From BMS3Abin12 sp964487445 (GTDB lineage Bacteria > Pseudomonadota > Gammaproteobacteria > 21-64-14), in the NCBI GenBank assembly GCA_964487445.1, contig CAZAQG010000054.1, forward strand, positions 1-17,440: DNA of 17,440 bases. Reading direction: 5' to 3'. Made by a program: the position numbers and the translations under genes. This document shows positions 5,096-12,865 of this stretch, piece by piece. The first letter of the stretch is position 1. Each line of letters starts with the position of its first letter. The notes beneath the pieces were generated by a model. That model was given only the letters and a program-made list of their open reading frames with translations. It searched no databases and was not told the DNA's origin.

Positions 5096-6852
5096 AGCGA
5101 TTTCTTCAGCAACTCCTGGACGACGCCTTGGCGGAACTGCGCCGAACGGGGGGACTCGCGCCGTCACTCACCGGACCCTGCACGGTGGAGCGCACCCGCG
5201 ACCGCCGCCATGGCGACTTCGCCAGCAACGTGGCGCTGACCCTCGCCAAGGAGGCCGGCCTGGCGCCGCGCGAACTCGCGCAACGCATCGTGGCGGTGCT
5301 GGCGGACGACGCGCGCCTCGCGCAGGTTGCGGTGGCCGGTCCGGGGTTCATCAACTTCACGCTCGCCCCCGCGGCCTTCCAGTCGGTCGTGCCCGCGATC
5401 CTCGACGCCGGCGAGGACTACGGGCGCAGCGGGATGGGGGCGGGACGGGCCGTGCAGGTGGAGTTCGTATCCGCCAACCCGACCGGACCGCTGCACGTCG
5501 GGCACGGGCGCGGCGCCGCCTACGGCGCGGCGGTCGCCGATCTCCTGGAGGCCGTGGGCTTCCGCGTGCATCGCGAATACTACGTCAACGACGCCGGGCG
5601 GCAGATGGACATCCTGGCGGCGAGCGTCTGGCTGCGCTACCTCGAATTGTGCGGCGAGAAAACCGTCTTCCCGGCCAACGGCTACCGGGGCGACTACGTG
5701 TGGGACATCGCCGCGAACCTGCACCGGGAACACGCCGACGCCTTCCATGTGCCGGGCGCGCGCGTATACGCGGACCTGCCGCCCGACGAACCCGAGGGCG
5801 GCGACCGGGAGGCATACGTCGACGCGCTCATCGCGCGGGCGCGCGAACTGCTCGGTGCGCGGCGCTACCGGACGGTGTTCGACGCCGGCCTGGTCACGAT
5901 CCTCGCCGACATCCGCCGCGATCTCGAGGAGTTCGGGGTGTTCTATCAGGAGTGGTTCTCGGAGCGATCCCTGGTCGAGAACGGCGCCGTGACGCGTGCC
6001 GTCGAACGCCTGCGGGCCGGGGGGCACACCTACGAGCACGACGGGGCGCTTTGGTTTCGCTCGAGCGCGCTCGGCGATACCAAAGACCGCGTGCTGGTGC
6101 GCGAGAACGGCCAGACCACCTACTTCGCCTCCGATATCGCCTACCACATGAACAAGCGCGAACGCGGCTTCGAGCGGTTGATCGACGTGTGGGGCGCGGA
6201 CCACCACGGCTACGTGGCGAGGGTGAAGGCGGCGCTCGGCGCCCTCGGCGAGGATCCTGCGTGTCTGGACGTGCTGCTGGTGCAGTTCGCGGTCCTCTAC
6301 CGGGACGGCGAGAAGGTCCGGATGTCGACGCGTTCCGGCGAATTCATCACGCTGCGCGAGTTGCGCCGCGAGGTGGGCAACGACGCCGCGCGCTTCTTCT
6401 ATGTGATGCGCAAGTGCGAACAGCACCTGGACTTCGACCTGGATCTGGCCAAATCCGAATCGGCGGACAATCCGGTCTACTATCTCCAGTACGCGCACGC
6501 GCGCGTGTGCAGCGTGCTGAAACAACGCGCGGAGAAGGGTCTGGAGCGCGACGAGGCCCGCGGCAACGCCAACCTGGATCGTCTCACGGAGGACCACGAA
6601 CAGGCGCTGCTCTATACGCTCTCGCGCTACCCCGAGGTGGTGGAGACGGCGGCGCACGGGGAGGAACCCCACCTGCTGGCGCACTATCTGCGCGAGTTGG
6701 CCAACGAGTTCCACACCTACTACAACGCCCATCCGTTCCTGGTGGAGGACGCCGGCCTGCGCGACGTGCGTCTCAACCTGATCATCGCCGTCCGCCAGGT
6801 GCTGCGCAACGGTCTGCGCCTGCTCGGGGTATCGGCGCCGGAAACCATGTAG
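5092..6852 (+). CDS. argS: Arginyl-tRNA synthetase
   Basis: This cytoplasmic class I enzyme joins arginine to tRNA-Arg using ATP. The 586-residue length is typical. The N-terminal tRNA D-loop-binding domain runs to about residue 85. The HIGH signature appears as HVGH (135-138) within NPTGPLHVGHGRGA. The KMSKS counterpart is MSTRS (411-415), the form common in many ArgS proteins. A C-terminal helical anticodon-binding DALR domain contains QYAHARV. The start is TTG at 5092, with AGGGGG five bases upstream. No in-frame ATG fits, and the N-terminus KRFLQQLLDDALAEL looks like ArgS. The leader upstream holds a promoter, a hairpin and a possible Arg-rich leader ORF. ftsN begins nine bases after the stop. 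Confidence 0.97.
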   Translation: MKRFLQQLLDDALAELRRTGGLAPSLTGPCTVERTRDRRHGDFASNVALTLAKEAGLAPRELAQRIVAVLADDARLAQVAVAGPGFINFTLAPAAFQSVVPAILDAGEDYGRSGMGAGRAVQVEFVSANPTGPLHVGHGRGAAYGAAVADLLEAVGFRVHREYYVNDAGRQMDILAASVWLRYLELCGEKTVFPANGYRGDYVWDIAANLHREHADAFHVPGARVYADLPPDEPEGGDREAYVDALIARARELLGARRYRTVFDAGLVTILADIRRDLEEFGVFYQEWFSERSLVENGAVTRAVERLRAGGHTYEHDGALWFRSSALGDTKDRVLVRENGQTTYFASDIAYHMNKRERGFERLIDVWGADHHGYVARVKAALGALGEDPACLDVLLVQFAVLYRDGEKVRMSTRSGEFITLRELRREVGNDAARFFYVMRKCEQHLDFDLDLAKSESADNPVYYLQYAHARVCSVLKQRAEKGLERDEARGNANLDRLTEDHEQALLYTLSRYPEVVETAAHGEEPHLLAHYLRELANEFHTYYNAHPFLVEDAGLRDVRLNLIIAVRQVLRNGLRLLGVSAPETM

Positions 6853-6861
6853 ACACGCATC

Positions 6862-7470
6862 ATGCCGCGCGACTACAAGAACACGACCCGGCGCCGCAAG
6901 CGCAAACCGTCCCCGGGCTGGGTATGGATGCTGGCGGGTCTCACGGTGGGACTGTTCGTGGCGCTGCTCGTCTTTCTCCACCAGCGCTACCCGGCACCCG
7001 AAGTCCGGCTCGCCCGCCCCGCCCCGCAGGCCCACCCGCACCGACCCCGGAGCCCCGTCGAGGAACCTGCCGCCCGCCTTCGCCCCAAGGACCTCGGGGC
7101 GAAGGCGGGGACGGGTGCGATCACGAAACCGAAATTCGATTTCTACACCATCCTCCCGGAGATGGAGGTGATGGTGCCGGAGCAGGACATCGCCGGGAAG
7201 GTGGAGCACGGCGTCGCCCATGTGAAGACGCCCGGCACCTACGTCCTTCAAGTCGGCTCGTTCCGTCGCTACGACCAGGCCGATCGCCTGAAGGCACAGC
7301 TTGCGCTGCTCGGCCTGGAAGCCAACATCCAGGATGTGACCGTCAACGGCGACGAGACTTGGCACCGCGTGCGGCTGGGCCCCTTCCACCGCCTGCGCAA
7401 ACTCAACGAGGCCCGTGAGGTCCTCAAGCGGCACCACGTCGAGGCACTGCTGCTGAAACTCAAGGGCTGA
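6862..7470 (+). CDS. ftsN: FtsN-like cell division protein with SPOR domain
   Basis: The 202-residue bitopic protein has a basic cytoplasmic N-terminus (RRRKRK). One membrane helix lies at about residues 21-40 (WVWMLAGLTVGLFVALLVFL), then a Pro/Arg-rich periplasmic linker. The C-terminal SPOR domain, about 125-202, carries TYVLQVGSF and VRLGPF. SPOR domains bind denuded peptidoglycan glycans at the septum. In E. coli FtsN triggers septal synthesis through FtsA and FtsQLB-FtsWI. The gene follows argS closely, the position FtsN holds in many Gammaproteobacteria, where hslVU often comes next. Here hslVU is replaced by a convergent HDOD gene. It is shorter than E. coli FtsN, as expected for this lineage, but a generic SPOR protein cannot be excluded. 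Confidence 0.85.
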   Translation: MPRDYKNTTRRRKRKPSPGWVWMLAGLTVGLFVALLVFLHQRYPAPEVRLARPAPQAHPHRPRSPVEEPAARLRPKDLGAKAGTGAITKPKFDFYTILPEMEVMVPEQDIAGKVEHGVAHVKTPGTYVLQVGSFRRYDQADRLKAQLALLGLEANIQDVTVNGDETWHRVRLGPFHRLRKLNEAREVLKRHHVEALLLKLKG

Positions 7471-7477
7471 GCCCCGA

Positions 7478-7491
7478 TCCGCCCGGGCGGA
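7478..7491. terminator. Palindrome between convergent ftsN and HDOD genes
   Basis: TCCGCCCGGGCGGA is a perfect 14-base palindrome lying 8-21 bases after the ftsN stop and about 28 bases from the HDOD stop. Its position suggests a bidirectional transcription end. The missing T-runs make it an atypical intrinsic terminator. Confidence 0.4.
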
Positions 7492-7518
7492 CATTGCCCG
7501 GAACGGGGGAACGGGCGC

Positions 7519-8382
7519 TCAGGCCGGTTCCAGGTGGTCGGGCGCGATGAGTTCGTGGGCAATCGCGAACTGGTGGTCCGCGTCGGTCACGATGGCCTCC
7601 AGGGTCTCGACCGGAAAGCCCGCGCGCTCCCAGGCCGCCGGTTCCAACGGCGGTATCTGCTCGGAACCGATGTCGGGCGTCTCCAGCGCACCACTGATCA
7701 CATCCGCCAGATGCACGATCGCCACTTCCTCCGGGTATTCGTGCGCGCGCTGCGGCTCATGGTGGTAGGCCACCACCTCCTCGAGTACCGGCGGCATGTT
7801 CCAGGTGCGCATCAGCTCGGCACCGACGGCGGCGTGATCGCACCCCATGACCTCGCGCTCCGCCAGGTAGAGCGCGAGGTCACGCTCGCGCGCCAGCGCC
7901 AGGGCGCGCGCCGCGAGGTCCGGGACCGATTGATAGAGGACCAGGGCGCCCAGGTCATGGATCAGACCGCCGACGAAGTGGCGCTCGATGTTGCGCCTGC
8001 GGCGGCGCGCCGCCAGGACCCGCGAGACCACGCCGCAATACAGGCTGTGGTGCCAGAACGAGTCCATGTCGACGAGTTCCGATGGGATCCCGCGAAACAT
8101 CCGCACCACGGAGGCCGCCAGCACCAAGTCCATCAGTTCGGCGGTACCGACCACCGTCACCGCCCGCGAGACCGTATCGATACTCGATGGAAAGCCGTAG
8201 AACGGACTGTTCACGACCCGCAGCAGGCGTGCCGTGAGCGCCGGGTCCTCGCTGATCACTTGGCCGATGTCCGATGCCGAGGTGCGCGGATCACCGATCA
8301 GATCGCAGACCCGGGCCACCACCTCGGGCAGCGAGGCGAGCCGGACCTGACCGGTCACCAACTCCATGGGATCAATGATCAT
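7519..8382 (-). CDS. HDOD-domain signalling protein
   Basis: The 287-residue protein is mostly one HDOD domain, a catalytically doubtful relative of HD phosphohydrolases found in bacterial signalling and stress proteins. Visible marks are SLPEVVARVCDLIGDP near the start, DPALTARLLRVVNSPFYG, SRAVTVVGT, the HFVGGLIHDLGALVL segment that retains an HD pair, and DHAAVGAELMRTWNMP. No receiver, GGDEF or EAL domain is attached. ATG 8382 was chosen because homologous sequence starts there. An in-frame GTG at 8526 would add 48 low-complexity Arg-rich residues and is less likely. GGGAG is 12 bases upstream, somewhat distant. The gene stands alone, convergent with ftsN, behind a long structured leader. 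The binding partner and signal are unknown. Confidence 0.88.
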   Translation of the reverse strand: MIIDPMELVTGQVRLASLPEVVARVCDLIGDPRTSASDIGQVISEDPALTARLLRVVNSPFYGFPSSIDTVSRAVTVVGTAELMDLVLAASVVRMFRGIPSELVDMDSFWHHSLYCGVVSRVLAARRRRRNIERHFVGGLIHDLGALVLYQSVPDLAARALALARERDLALYLAEREVMGCDHAAVGAELMRTWNMPPVLEEVVAYHHEPQRAHEYPEEVAIVHLADVISGALETPDIGSEQIPPLEPAAWERAGFPVETLEAIVTDADHQFAIAHELIAPDHLEPA

Positions 8383-8564
8383 AGGCGGCGCGCGCTCCCT
8401 GGTCGGACGACCGGCGCGACCGGTTCGGACGCACAACGACCTGAATAGGCGGGGGTTCGCGGCCTGCAAGGCAGGACCGGGACGACGGAACCGGGTGCGA
8501 GGCCGGCGTCTGCGGTAGGCTGTCACCCATCTGGTCGTCTCCCGACGGTCGATGTCCGGTGGCC

Positions 8565-8611
8565 AAAACAGGGCCCGCAGTTTCGGGCCCCGCGCGGCGT
8601 TCCGGCCGCGC
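8565..8611 (-). terminator. Tandem hairpins with T-run: attenuator or end of a short RNA
   Basis: On the minus strand GCGCGGC/GCCGCGC with a 6-base loop (8592-8611) is followed directly by GGGCCCG-AAACTG-CGGGCCC (8571-8590). TGTTTTGG follows, with TTTT at 8565-8568. Both stems are perfect 7-bp helices. The second looks like an intrinsic terminator. It lies between the promoter candidate at 8647-8676 and the HDOD start at 8382, so it may attenuate HDOD expression, end a short RNA, or terminate readthrough from the moa operon. Confidence 0.5.
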
Positions 8612-8646
8612 CTATGACGTTCTTATTTGTTTTTCATGGGAATTTT

Positions 8647-8676
8647 ATTCTACACAAAGCGAGACGGCGCGGTAAA
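8647..8676 (-). promoter_or_regulatory. Candidate promoter reading towards HDOD
   Basis: On the minus strand TTTACC (8671-8676) and TAGAAT (8647-8652) are separated by 18 bases within a locally AT-rich patch (8617-8660). Transcription would begin near 8640, leaving about 258 leader bases before the HDOD ATG. Directly downstream is a very short frame, ATG-AAA-AAC-AAA-TAA (8623-8637). Confidence 0.45.
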
Positions 8677-8727
8677 GCCTGTATCGGCGGGAAACCCGGC
8701 GACTGAATGCCCGCCACACGGGGCGGC

Positions 8728-9207
8728 CTATTCCCGGTGCAGCCCCGCATCGCGGTCCCAACGCTCGGCGGCCTGCGCATCGCCGGCGCGCGCCTCCACC
8801 CAGCGATCCCCTTGCGGGGTCTGCTCGCGCTTCCAGAAGGGTGCACGGGTCTTCAATCGGTCGATGATGAACTCGCAGGCCGCGAACGCCGCCGCGCGAT
8901 GGGCGCCGGCCACCGCCACGAGCACGATGGGCTCGCCCGGCTCCATCGCCCCGACACGGTGGATCACCACCACGTCGCGCAATTCCCAGCGCGCACGTGC
9001 CTCCTCCACGATCGCCCCCAGCGCCTTCTCCGTCATGCCGGGGTAGTGCTCCAGCGTGAGCCGTGAAACCGGTGCGTGCGCGCCGTCCTCCCGCACCCGC
9101 CCTATGAAACTCACCAGCGCCCCCGCCCCGGTGTCACCGCGCGCCAACGTATCGAGTTCGACGCCCGGATCGAACACCTCGGCCTGCACGCGGATACGCC
9201 CGGCCAT
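8728..9207 (-). CDS. moaE: Molybdopterin synthase catalytic subunit MoaE
   Basis: MoaE with MoaD converts cyclic pyranopterin monophosphate to molybdopterin by inserting two dithiolene sulfurs. The 159-residue length is usual. The family core is plain: GALVSFIGRVR, LTLEHYPGMTEKAL, VVVIHRVGAMEPGE and the active-site stretch DRLKTRAPFWKRE, with K119 and K126 at the catalytic positions of E. coli MoaE. The ATG is one base beyond the moaD stop, so it is the last gene of a minus-strand moa operon. A weak stem (CCGCC/GGCGG, 8711-8726) lies just after its stop. Confidence 0.96.
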   Translation of the reverse strand: MAGRIRVQAEVFDPGVELDTLARGDTGAGALVSFIGRVREDGAHAPVSRLTLEHYPGMTEKALGAIVEEARARWELRDVVVIHRVGAMEPGEPIVLVAVAGAHRAAAFAACEFIIDRLKTRAPFWKREQTPQGDRWVEARAGDAQAAERWDRDAGLHRE

Positions 9208-9208
9208 C

Positions 9209-9460
9209 TCAGCCGCCCGTCACCGGCGGAAAATAGGCGATCTCATCACCGTCGGCCAGCGCACCCTCCGAGGCGGACAGGGTCTGGTTGACCGCCACCA
9301 GCACCGGTCTCCTGCCCAGGGCCTCGTTCCACCGCTCACCGCGCGCGCGCAGGCGCGCGGTGAGCGCGCCGACGGTGTGCACCCCCGCGGGCAGCGCCAG
9401 CGACTCCTCGCCGGTGCCCACCTCTTCGCGCAACCGCGCGAAATAGAGCACCCGGATCAC
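9209..9460 (-). CDS. moaD: Molybdopterin synthase sulfur carrier subunit MoaD
   Basis: This is an 83-residue ubiquitin-fold sulfur carrier. It starts IRVLYFARLREEVG and ends in the conserved double Gly (FPPVTGG), whose C-terminus is adenylated by MoeB and thiocarboxylated before sulfur transfer in the MoaD-MoaE complex. The GTG start at 9460 overlaps the moaC TGA (GTGA), with GGGGA about seven bases upstream. moaE follows after one base, consistent with equal production of the two subunits. Confidence 0.95.
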   Translation of the reverse strand: MIRVLYFARLREEVGTGEESLALPAGVHTVGALTARLRARGERWNEALGRRPVLVAVNQTLSASEGALADGDEIAYFPPVTGG

Positions 9461-9954
9461 GGCCCATCCCCGGTCCGCGGCACCGCGCGCCAGTGGCCGC
9501 TGCGCCCGCCCTTCTTCTCCAGCAACCGCAGCTCGCCGATCACCATGCCCCGGTCCACACCCTTGCACATATCGTAGAGGGTCAATGCCGCCACCGCCGC
9601 CGCGGTGAGCGCCTCCATTTCCACCCCGGTACGCCCCTCGAGTCGGCAGGTGGCGCGTACCCGCACGCAATCCGCCGCCGCGTCCGGCTCCAGATCGATC
9701 TCCACGGCCGACAGCGCCAACGGGTGGCACAGCGGGATCAGCTCCGGCGTGCGCTTCGCGCCCTGGATGCCGGCCACGCGAGCCACCGCCAGCACGTCGC
9801 CCTTGCGGTGCGTTCCCTCGAGGATCATGCGCAAGGTGTCCGGGTCCATGCGCACCACGCACTCGGCGAGTGCCTCGCGCAACGTGACCGCCTTGCCCGC
9901 GACGTCCACCATGCGTGCCTGCCCCGCCGCGTCGAGGTGCGTCAACCGCCTCAC
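9457..9954 (-). CDS. moaC: Cyclic pyranopterin monophosphate synthase MoaC
   Basis: MoaC converts the MoaA product (3',8-cyclo-7,8-dihydro-GTP) to cyclic pyranopterin monophosphate. Motifs seen are LTHLDAAGQARMVDV at the N-terminus, K51, GIQGAKRT (62-69), IPLCHPL (73-79), GVEMEALTA and YDMCKGVDRGM. The GTG at 9954 was chosen because it gives the normal length (165 residues), overlaps the moeA TGA (GTGA), and has GGAG eight bases upstream. A second GTG lies one codon earlier. Longer in-frame extensions reach into moeA and lack similarity. Confidence 0.95.
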   Translation of the reverse strand: MRRLTHLDAAGQARMVDVAGKAVTLREALAECVVRMDPDTLRMILEGTHRKGDVLAVARVAGIQGAKRTPELIPLCHPLALSAVEIDLEPDAAADCVRVRATCRLEGRTGVEMEALTAAAVAALTLYDMCKGVDRGMVIGELRLLEKKGGRSGHWRAVPRTGDGP

Positions 9955-11216
9955 CACAGCAGCTCCGTAAACGACAGATACTCGACCGGCTCGCCGCGCC
10001 GCAACGTGCGTCCCTCCGGGATCACCGCCAAACCCCGCGCCCAGGTCACCGAACTGAGCACGCCCGAGGATCGGCTCGGGTAGACCTCGACCCGCGGCGA
10101 GCCTTCCTCGTCGCCCACCAAGCGCGCACACAGGTACCCGCGGCGCCGCGGATCCGGGCGCGGCCAATCGAAGTCTGCGGGCAACCGCAGCGCCGGCGCC
10201 GCGGTCTGCGTGCGCCCCTGCGCGCGCACGATAAACGGGCGCGCAAACAGGCAGAAGGTCACGAACAGCGAGACCGGATTACCGGGCAGGCCGAGGATCG
10301 GTGTGCCGGCGACCTCGCCGAAGGCGAGCGGTTTCCCGGGGCGCACGGCGATGCGCCACAGATCGAGACTGCCGAGCCGCTCCACGGCCGGCTTGAGGTG
10401 ATCCTCATCGCCGACCGACACCCCGCCCGAGGTGAGGATCAGGTCCGCGCACCCCGCCGCCGCTTCCAGCGCCTCGCAGGTGGCCTCGAGCCGGTCGGGC
10501 ACCACACCCAGATCCTCCACCGCGCAGCCCAGCGCCCGCAGCAGACCCTGCAACGTGTAGTGGTTGGAGTTGTAGATTTGACCCGGGCCGAGCGGCACCC
10601 CGGGGCGCACCAGTTCATCGCCCGTCGAAAACACCGCCACGCGCAGGCGCCGGTACACCGGGAGCCGCGCCAACCCCACCGAGGCGGCCAACCCGAGGTG
10701 CTGCGGAGCGAGCCGGGTGCCCGCATCCAGGGCGCGCGCGCCCGCACGCAGGTCCTCACCGGCACGGCGGATGTTGGCCCCGGCGGCGGGGGCGGCGCGA
10801 AGCTCCACGTCGCCCCCGCGCACCTCGCAGACCTCCTGGACGACCACTTGGTCGGCGCCCGGGGGGATCGGCGCACCGGTGAAGATGCGCGCCGCACTGC
10901 CCGGGGCGAGCGGCGTGCCGACGCGCCCGGCGGGGATCCGCTGGCCGACCGGCAGTCGCACGGGCGCACCGGCCGGATCCAGATCGGCGCTGCGCACCGC
11001 GTAGCCGTCCATCGCGCTGTTGTCCCACGGCGGGACATCGACCGCCGCCACCGGCGATTCGGCGAGTACCCGCCCCAGTGCCTCGCCCAGCGCCGCCGAC
11101 TCGGTCTCCGTCACCGGACGCGAGCGCCCGAGCAGAAACGCTACCGCCTCATCCACGCTCCGCATCGCGGAGGGCTCCGGGGTGCGGCCGCCGTCCCGGG
11201 TCGTATCGGCCCGCAC
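9951..11216 (-). CDS. moeA: Molybdopterin molybdenumtransferase MoeA
   Basis: MoeA inserts molybdate into adenylated molybdopterin. The 421-residue protein shows WDNSAMDGYAVR near residue 65, the RIFTGAPIPPGAD segment, FSTGDELV, the MoCF-fold signature LTSGGVSVGDED, and GLPGNPVS followed by the C-terminal beta-barrel domain. The GTG at 11216 is four bases from the moaB stop. ATG 11165, with GGAG nine bases upstream, is a good alternative giving 404 residues and starting MRSVDEAVAFLL. It lies between moaB and moaC in the operon. Confidence 0.95.
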   Translation of the reverse strand: MRADTTRDGGRTPEPSAMRSVDEAVAFLLGRSRPVTETESAALGEALGRVLAESPVAAVDVPPWDNSAMDGYAVRSADLDPAGAPVRLPVGQRIPAGRVGTPLAPGSAARIFTGAPIPPGADQVVVQEVCEVRGGDVELRAAPAAGANIRRAGEDLRAGARALDAGTRLAPQHLGLAASVGLARLPVYRRLRVAVFSTGDELVRPGVPLGPGQIYNSNHYTLQGLLRALGCAVEDLGVVPDRLEATCEALEAAAGCADLILTSGGVSVGDEDHLKPAVERLGSLDLWRIAVRPGKPLAFGEVAGTPILGLPGNPVSLFVTFCLFARPFIVRAQGRTQTAAPALRLPADFDWPRPDPRRRGYLCARLVGDEEGSPRVEVYPSRSSGVLSSVTWARGLAVIPEGRTLRRGEPVEYLSFTELLW

Positions 11217-11220
11217 CGCC

Positions 11221-11751
11221 TCAACGCTCCGTCAGACGCGGCAACAATTCCACGAAGTTGCACGGCCGATGGCGATTGTCCAACTGGTCGCGGAGGATCC
11301 GGTCCCAGGCGGTACGACAGGCCCCGGTCGAGCCCGGCACGCAGAAGATCACCGTGGCGTTGGCGACCCCGGCGAGTGCCCGCGACTGGATCGTCGAGGT
11401 GTGGATCTCCTCGAAGGACAGCCAGCGGAACAGCTCTCCGAACCCCTCCACCTCCTTGTCGAACAGCACCCGCAACGCCTCCGGGGTCACGTCGCGTCCG
11501 GTCATCCCGGTCCCGCCGGTCACCAACACCACCTGCACCTGCGGCTCGGCGATCCAGCGCGCCACCAGCGCGCGGATACGGTAGAGATCGTCCGCCAGGA
11601 TGACCTTCTCCACGAGGTGGTGGCCGGCCTCCGTAAGCCGCTCCACCAGCGCGCGCCCGGAAGTGTCGGTCTCCTCCGTGCGTGAATCCGAGACCGTCAA
11701 CACGGCGATCTCCAGCGGGATGAACGGCGGTGGATTTTCGGAACGATTCAT
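11221..11751 (-). CDS. moaB: Molybdopterin adenylyltransferase-like protein MoaB
   Basis: MoaB belongs to the MoCF/MogA fold that binds or adenylates molybdopterin. The 176-residue protein shows AVLTVSDSRTEETDTSG near the N-terminus, VVLVTGGTGMTGRDVTPEAL, the SFEEI segment and FCVPGSTGACRTAWD. In some bacteria MoaB is inactive and MogA does this step; which applies here cannot be told from sequence. It is first in the moa operon, with a strong promoter about 30 bases upstream. The leader of about 23 bases is too short for a molybdenum-cofactor riboswitch. Confidence 0.95.
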   Translation of the reverse strand: MNRSENPPPFIPLEIAVLTVSDSRTEETDTSGRALVERLTEAGHHLVEKVILADDLYRIRALVARWIAEPQVQVVLVTGGTGMTGRDVTPEALRVLFDKEVEGFGELFRWLSFEEIHTSTIQSRALAGVANATVIFCVPGSTGACRTAWDRILRDQLDNRHRPCNFVELLPRLTER

Positions 11752-11780
11752 GGGATGGCCTGCCGCGGACCGGGGCCATC

Positions 11781-11809
11781 ATTATAGGTAGGCGCGGAGA
11801 GCCGGGCAA
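11781..11809 (-). promoter_or_regulatory. sigma70 promoter of the moa operon
   Basis: On the minus strand TTGCCC (11804-11809) and a perfect TATAAT (11781-11786) are separated by 17 bases. The predicted start near 11774 gives moaB a leader of about 23 bases. This is the cleanest sigma70 promoter in the window. Confidence 0.7.
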
Positions 11810-11850
11810 TCGCGGCGATGGAGACCTGCACGAGCCATCATGCCGCTACT

Positions 11851-11881
11851 GCGGAAGCGGGAAATCGATCCCGGATTCCGC
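11851..11881 (-). terminator. Bipartite stem after the SRPBCC gene
   Basis: GCGGAA/TTCCGC (outer) and CGGGA/TCCCG (inner) form a stem with small internal bulges around AATCGA. It begins 27 bases past the SRPBCC stop and lies upstream of the moa promoter, so it may end the four-gene operon. No T-run follows. Confidence 0.35.
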
Positions 11882-11907
11882 TTCGCTTCATCCAGGCCGC
11901 CCTCCAC

Positions 11908-12348
11908 TCAACCGCCCGCTTCGGCCCGCACCTTCAAGGCCCGGTTCATGCGTTCGAAGCCTTCCTGGATCGCGGGCGCGAGCCGCTTCCAGAGCGGGAC
12001 CACCAGAATCCCCTGGAAGCACCCATCCTGGAGAAACCGCACCCCACTCTCACCGCCATCCTCCAGGCGAAAGCGGTGCTCCCCGTCGAACACGCCCGGC
12101 AGCCGGAGTCGTCCCAGCCAGCGCAGCTCCCGCTCCGGGAGCACGGCCAGTACCGTGGGCCGGAACCGTCGCGGGCCGAGCCGCGGCAGGTCCATCTCCA
12201 CGTTCAGCCGCGCCCCCGGACGCAGTTCCCCCTCGACCCTGCGCAGAAACGGATTCCAGTCGGGATAACGGGCTGTATCCAACAGGATCTCCCACACGCG
12301 ATGTGCGGGCGCGTCGATCCGCACCGCGCTCTCGATCCAGCGGCTCAC
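11908..12348 (-). CDS. SRPBCC (START-like) family protein
   Basis: The 146-residue protein looks like the polyketide-cyclase/SRPBCC helix-grip fold. It opens with a strand-rich start (ESAVRIDAPAHRVWEILLD) and the typical DTARYPDWNPFLRRVEG, then beta strands containing PGARLNVEMDLPR and ERELRWLGRL, and ends with a long C-terminal helix (FERMNRALKVR). Such proteins bind hydrophobic ligands in a central cavity; the ligand is not predictable. The GTG at 12348 is 13 bases beyond the OsmC-family stop and no better start is present, though its ribosome site is weak. It is the last gene of the DUF3530-CopD-OsmC-SRPBCC operon. Confidence 0.85.
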   Translation of the reverse strand: MSRWIESAVRIDAPAHRVWEILLDTARYPDWNPFLRRVEGELRPGARLNVEMDLPRLGPRRFRPTVLAVLPERELRWLGRLRLPGVFDGEHRFRLEDGGESGVRFLQDGCFQGILVVPLWKRLAPAIQEGFERMNRALKVRAEAGG

Positions 12349-12361
12349 GCCCGCGCCCCGC

Positions 12362-12835
12362 TCATTCCGATGTCGGCGCCGGTTCCCGATGCACCACTTC
12401 GCCGTCGGCGCGCACCGTCACGCCCACGGGAATGCCCTGCCGCACGCTCGCCGTCACCACACAGAACTCCTCGAACAACCCGTTGCAACGCGCCAACCGC
12501 GCGCCGGCCTCCCCGGTACCCTCCAGGTCGATCACCACCTCCAGGGCGCCGATGCGCAACCGGTGCGCATCGGCGCGCAACAGCGTCGCCGTCACCGTGC
12601 TGCGCACCGACCGCGGCGGCACCCGGCTCTTCTCCAGACAGAACAGGAGGCTCGCACTCAGGCAGTTGGCCACCGCAGCGGCGAGCAGGCGCGAGGCGTT
12701 GGGGCCTGCGGCCCCACCCAGCGGCGGCGGTTCATCCACCGTCAGATCCGGCGCATCGGGCCAGTCGAAGCGCACTCGGAACTCATAGTCCCGGATGCGT
12801 TCCAGTTCGAGCGTAAAGGTCGACTCCACAGCCAT
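12362..12835 (-). CDS. OsmC/Ohr family protein
   Basis: OsmC-fold proteins reduce organic hydroperoxides with two cysteines. The 157-residue product has the helix with the first Cys (LAAAVANCLSASLLF, C58), a central beta region, and the second in FCVVTASVRQGIPV (C125), at the spacing expected for the family. Additional cysteines (66, 117) are present. The N-terminal strands are short, nearer the OsmC/YhfA subgroup than Ohr. ATG 12835 has GGGGA nine bases upstream. It sits in an operon 30 bases after the CopD-like gene. A peroxidase role is likely, but the substrate is unknown. Confidence 0.88.
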   Translation of the reverse strand: MAVESTFTLELERIRDYEFRVRFDWPDAPDLTVDEPPPLGGAAGPNASRLLAAAVANCLSASLLFCLEKSRVPPRSVRSTVTATLLRADAHRLRIGALEVVIDLEGTGEAGARLARCNGLFEEFCVVTASVRQGIPVGVTVRADGEVVHREPAPTSE

Positions 12836-12865
12836 GACTCCGTCTCCCCTGGTCGGCGCCGACCC

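Noticed and set aside
5164..7494. A 776-codon open frame on the minus strand opposite argS and ftsN
   Set aside because: It mirrors the codon periodicity of argS, has no family resemblance and no start context. High GC at third positions suppresses stops in antisense frames.
9915..11603. A 562-codon plus-strand frame across moaC, moeA and moaB
   Set aside because: The moa genes on the other strand are unambiguous. This frame is Arg/His/Gln-rich with no recognisable domain.
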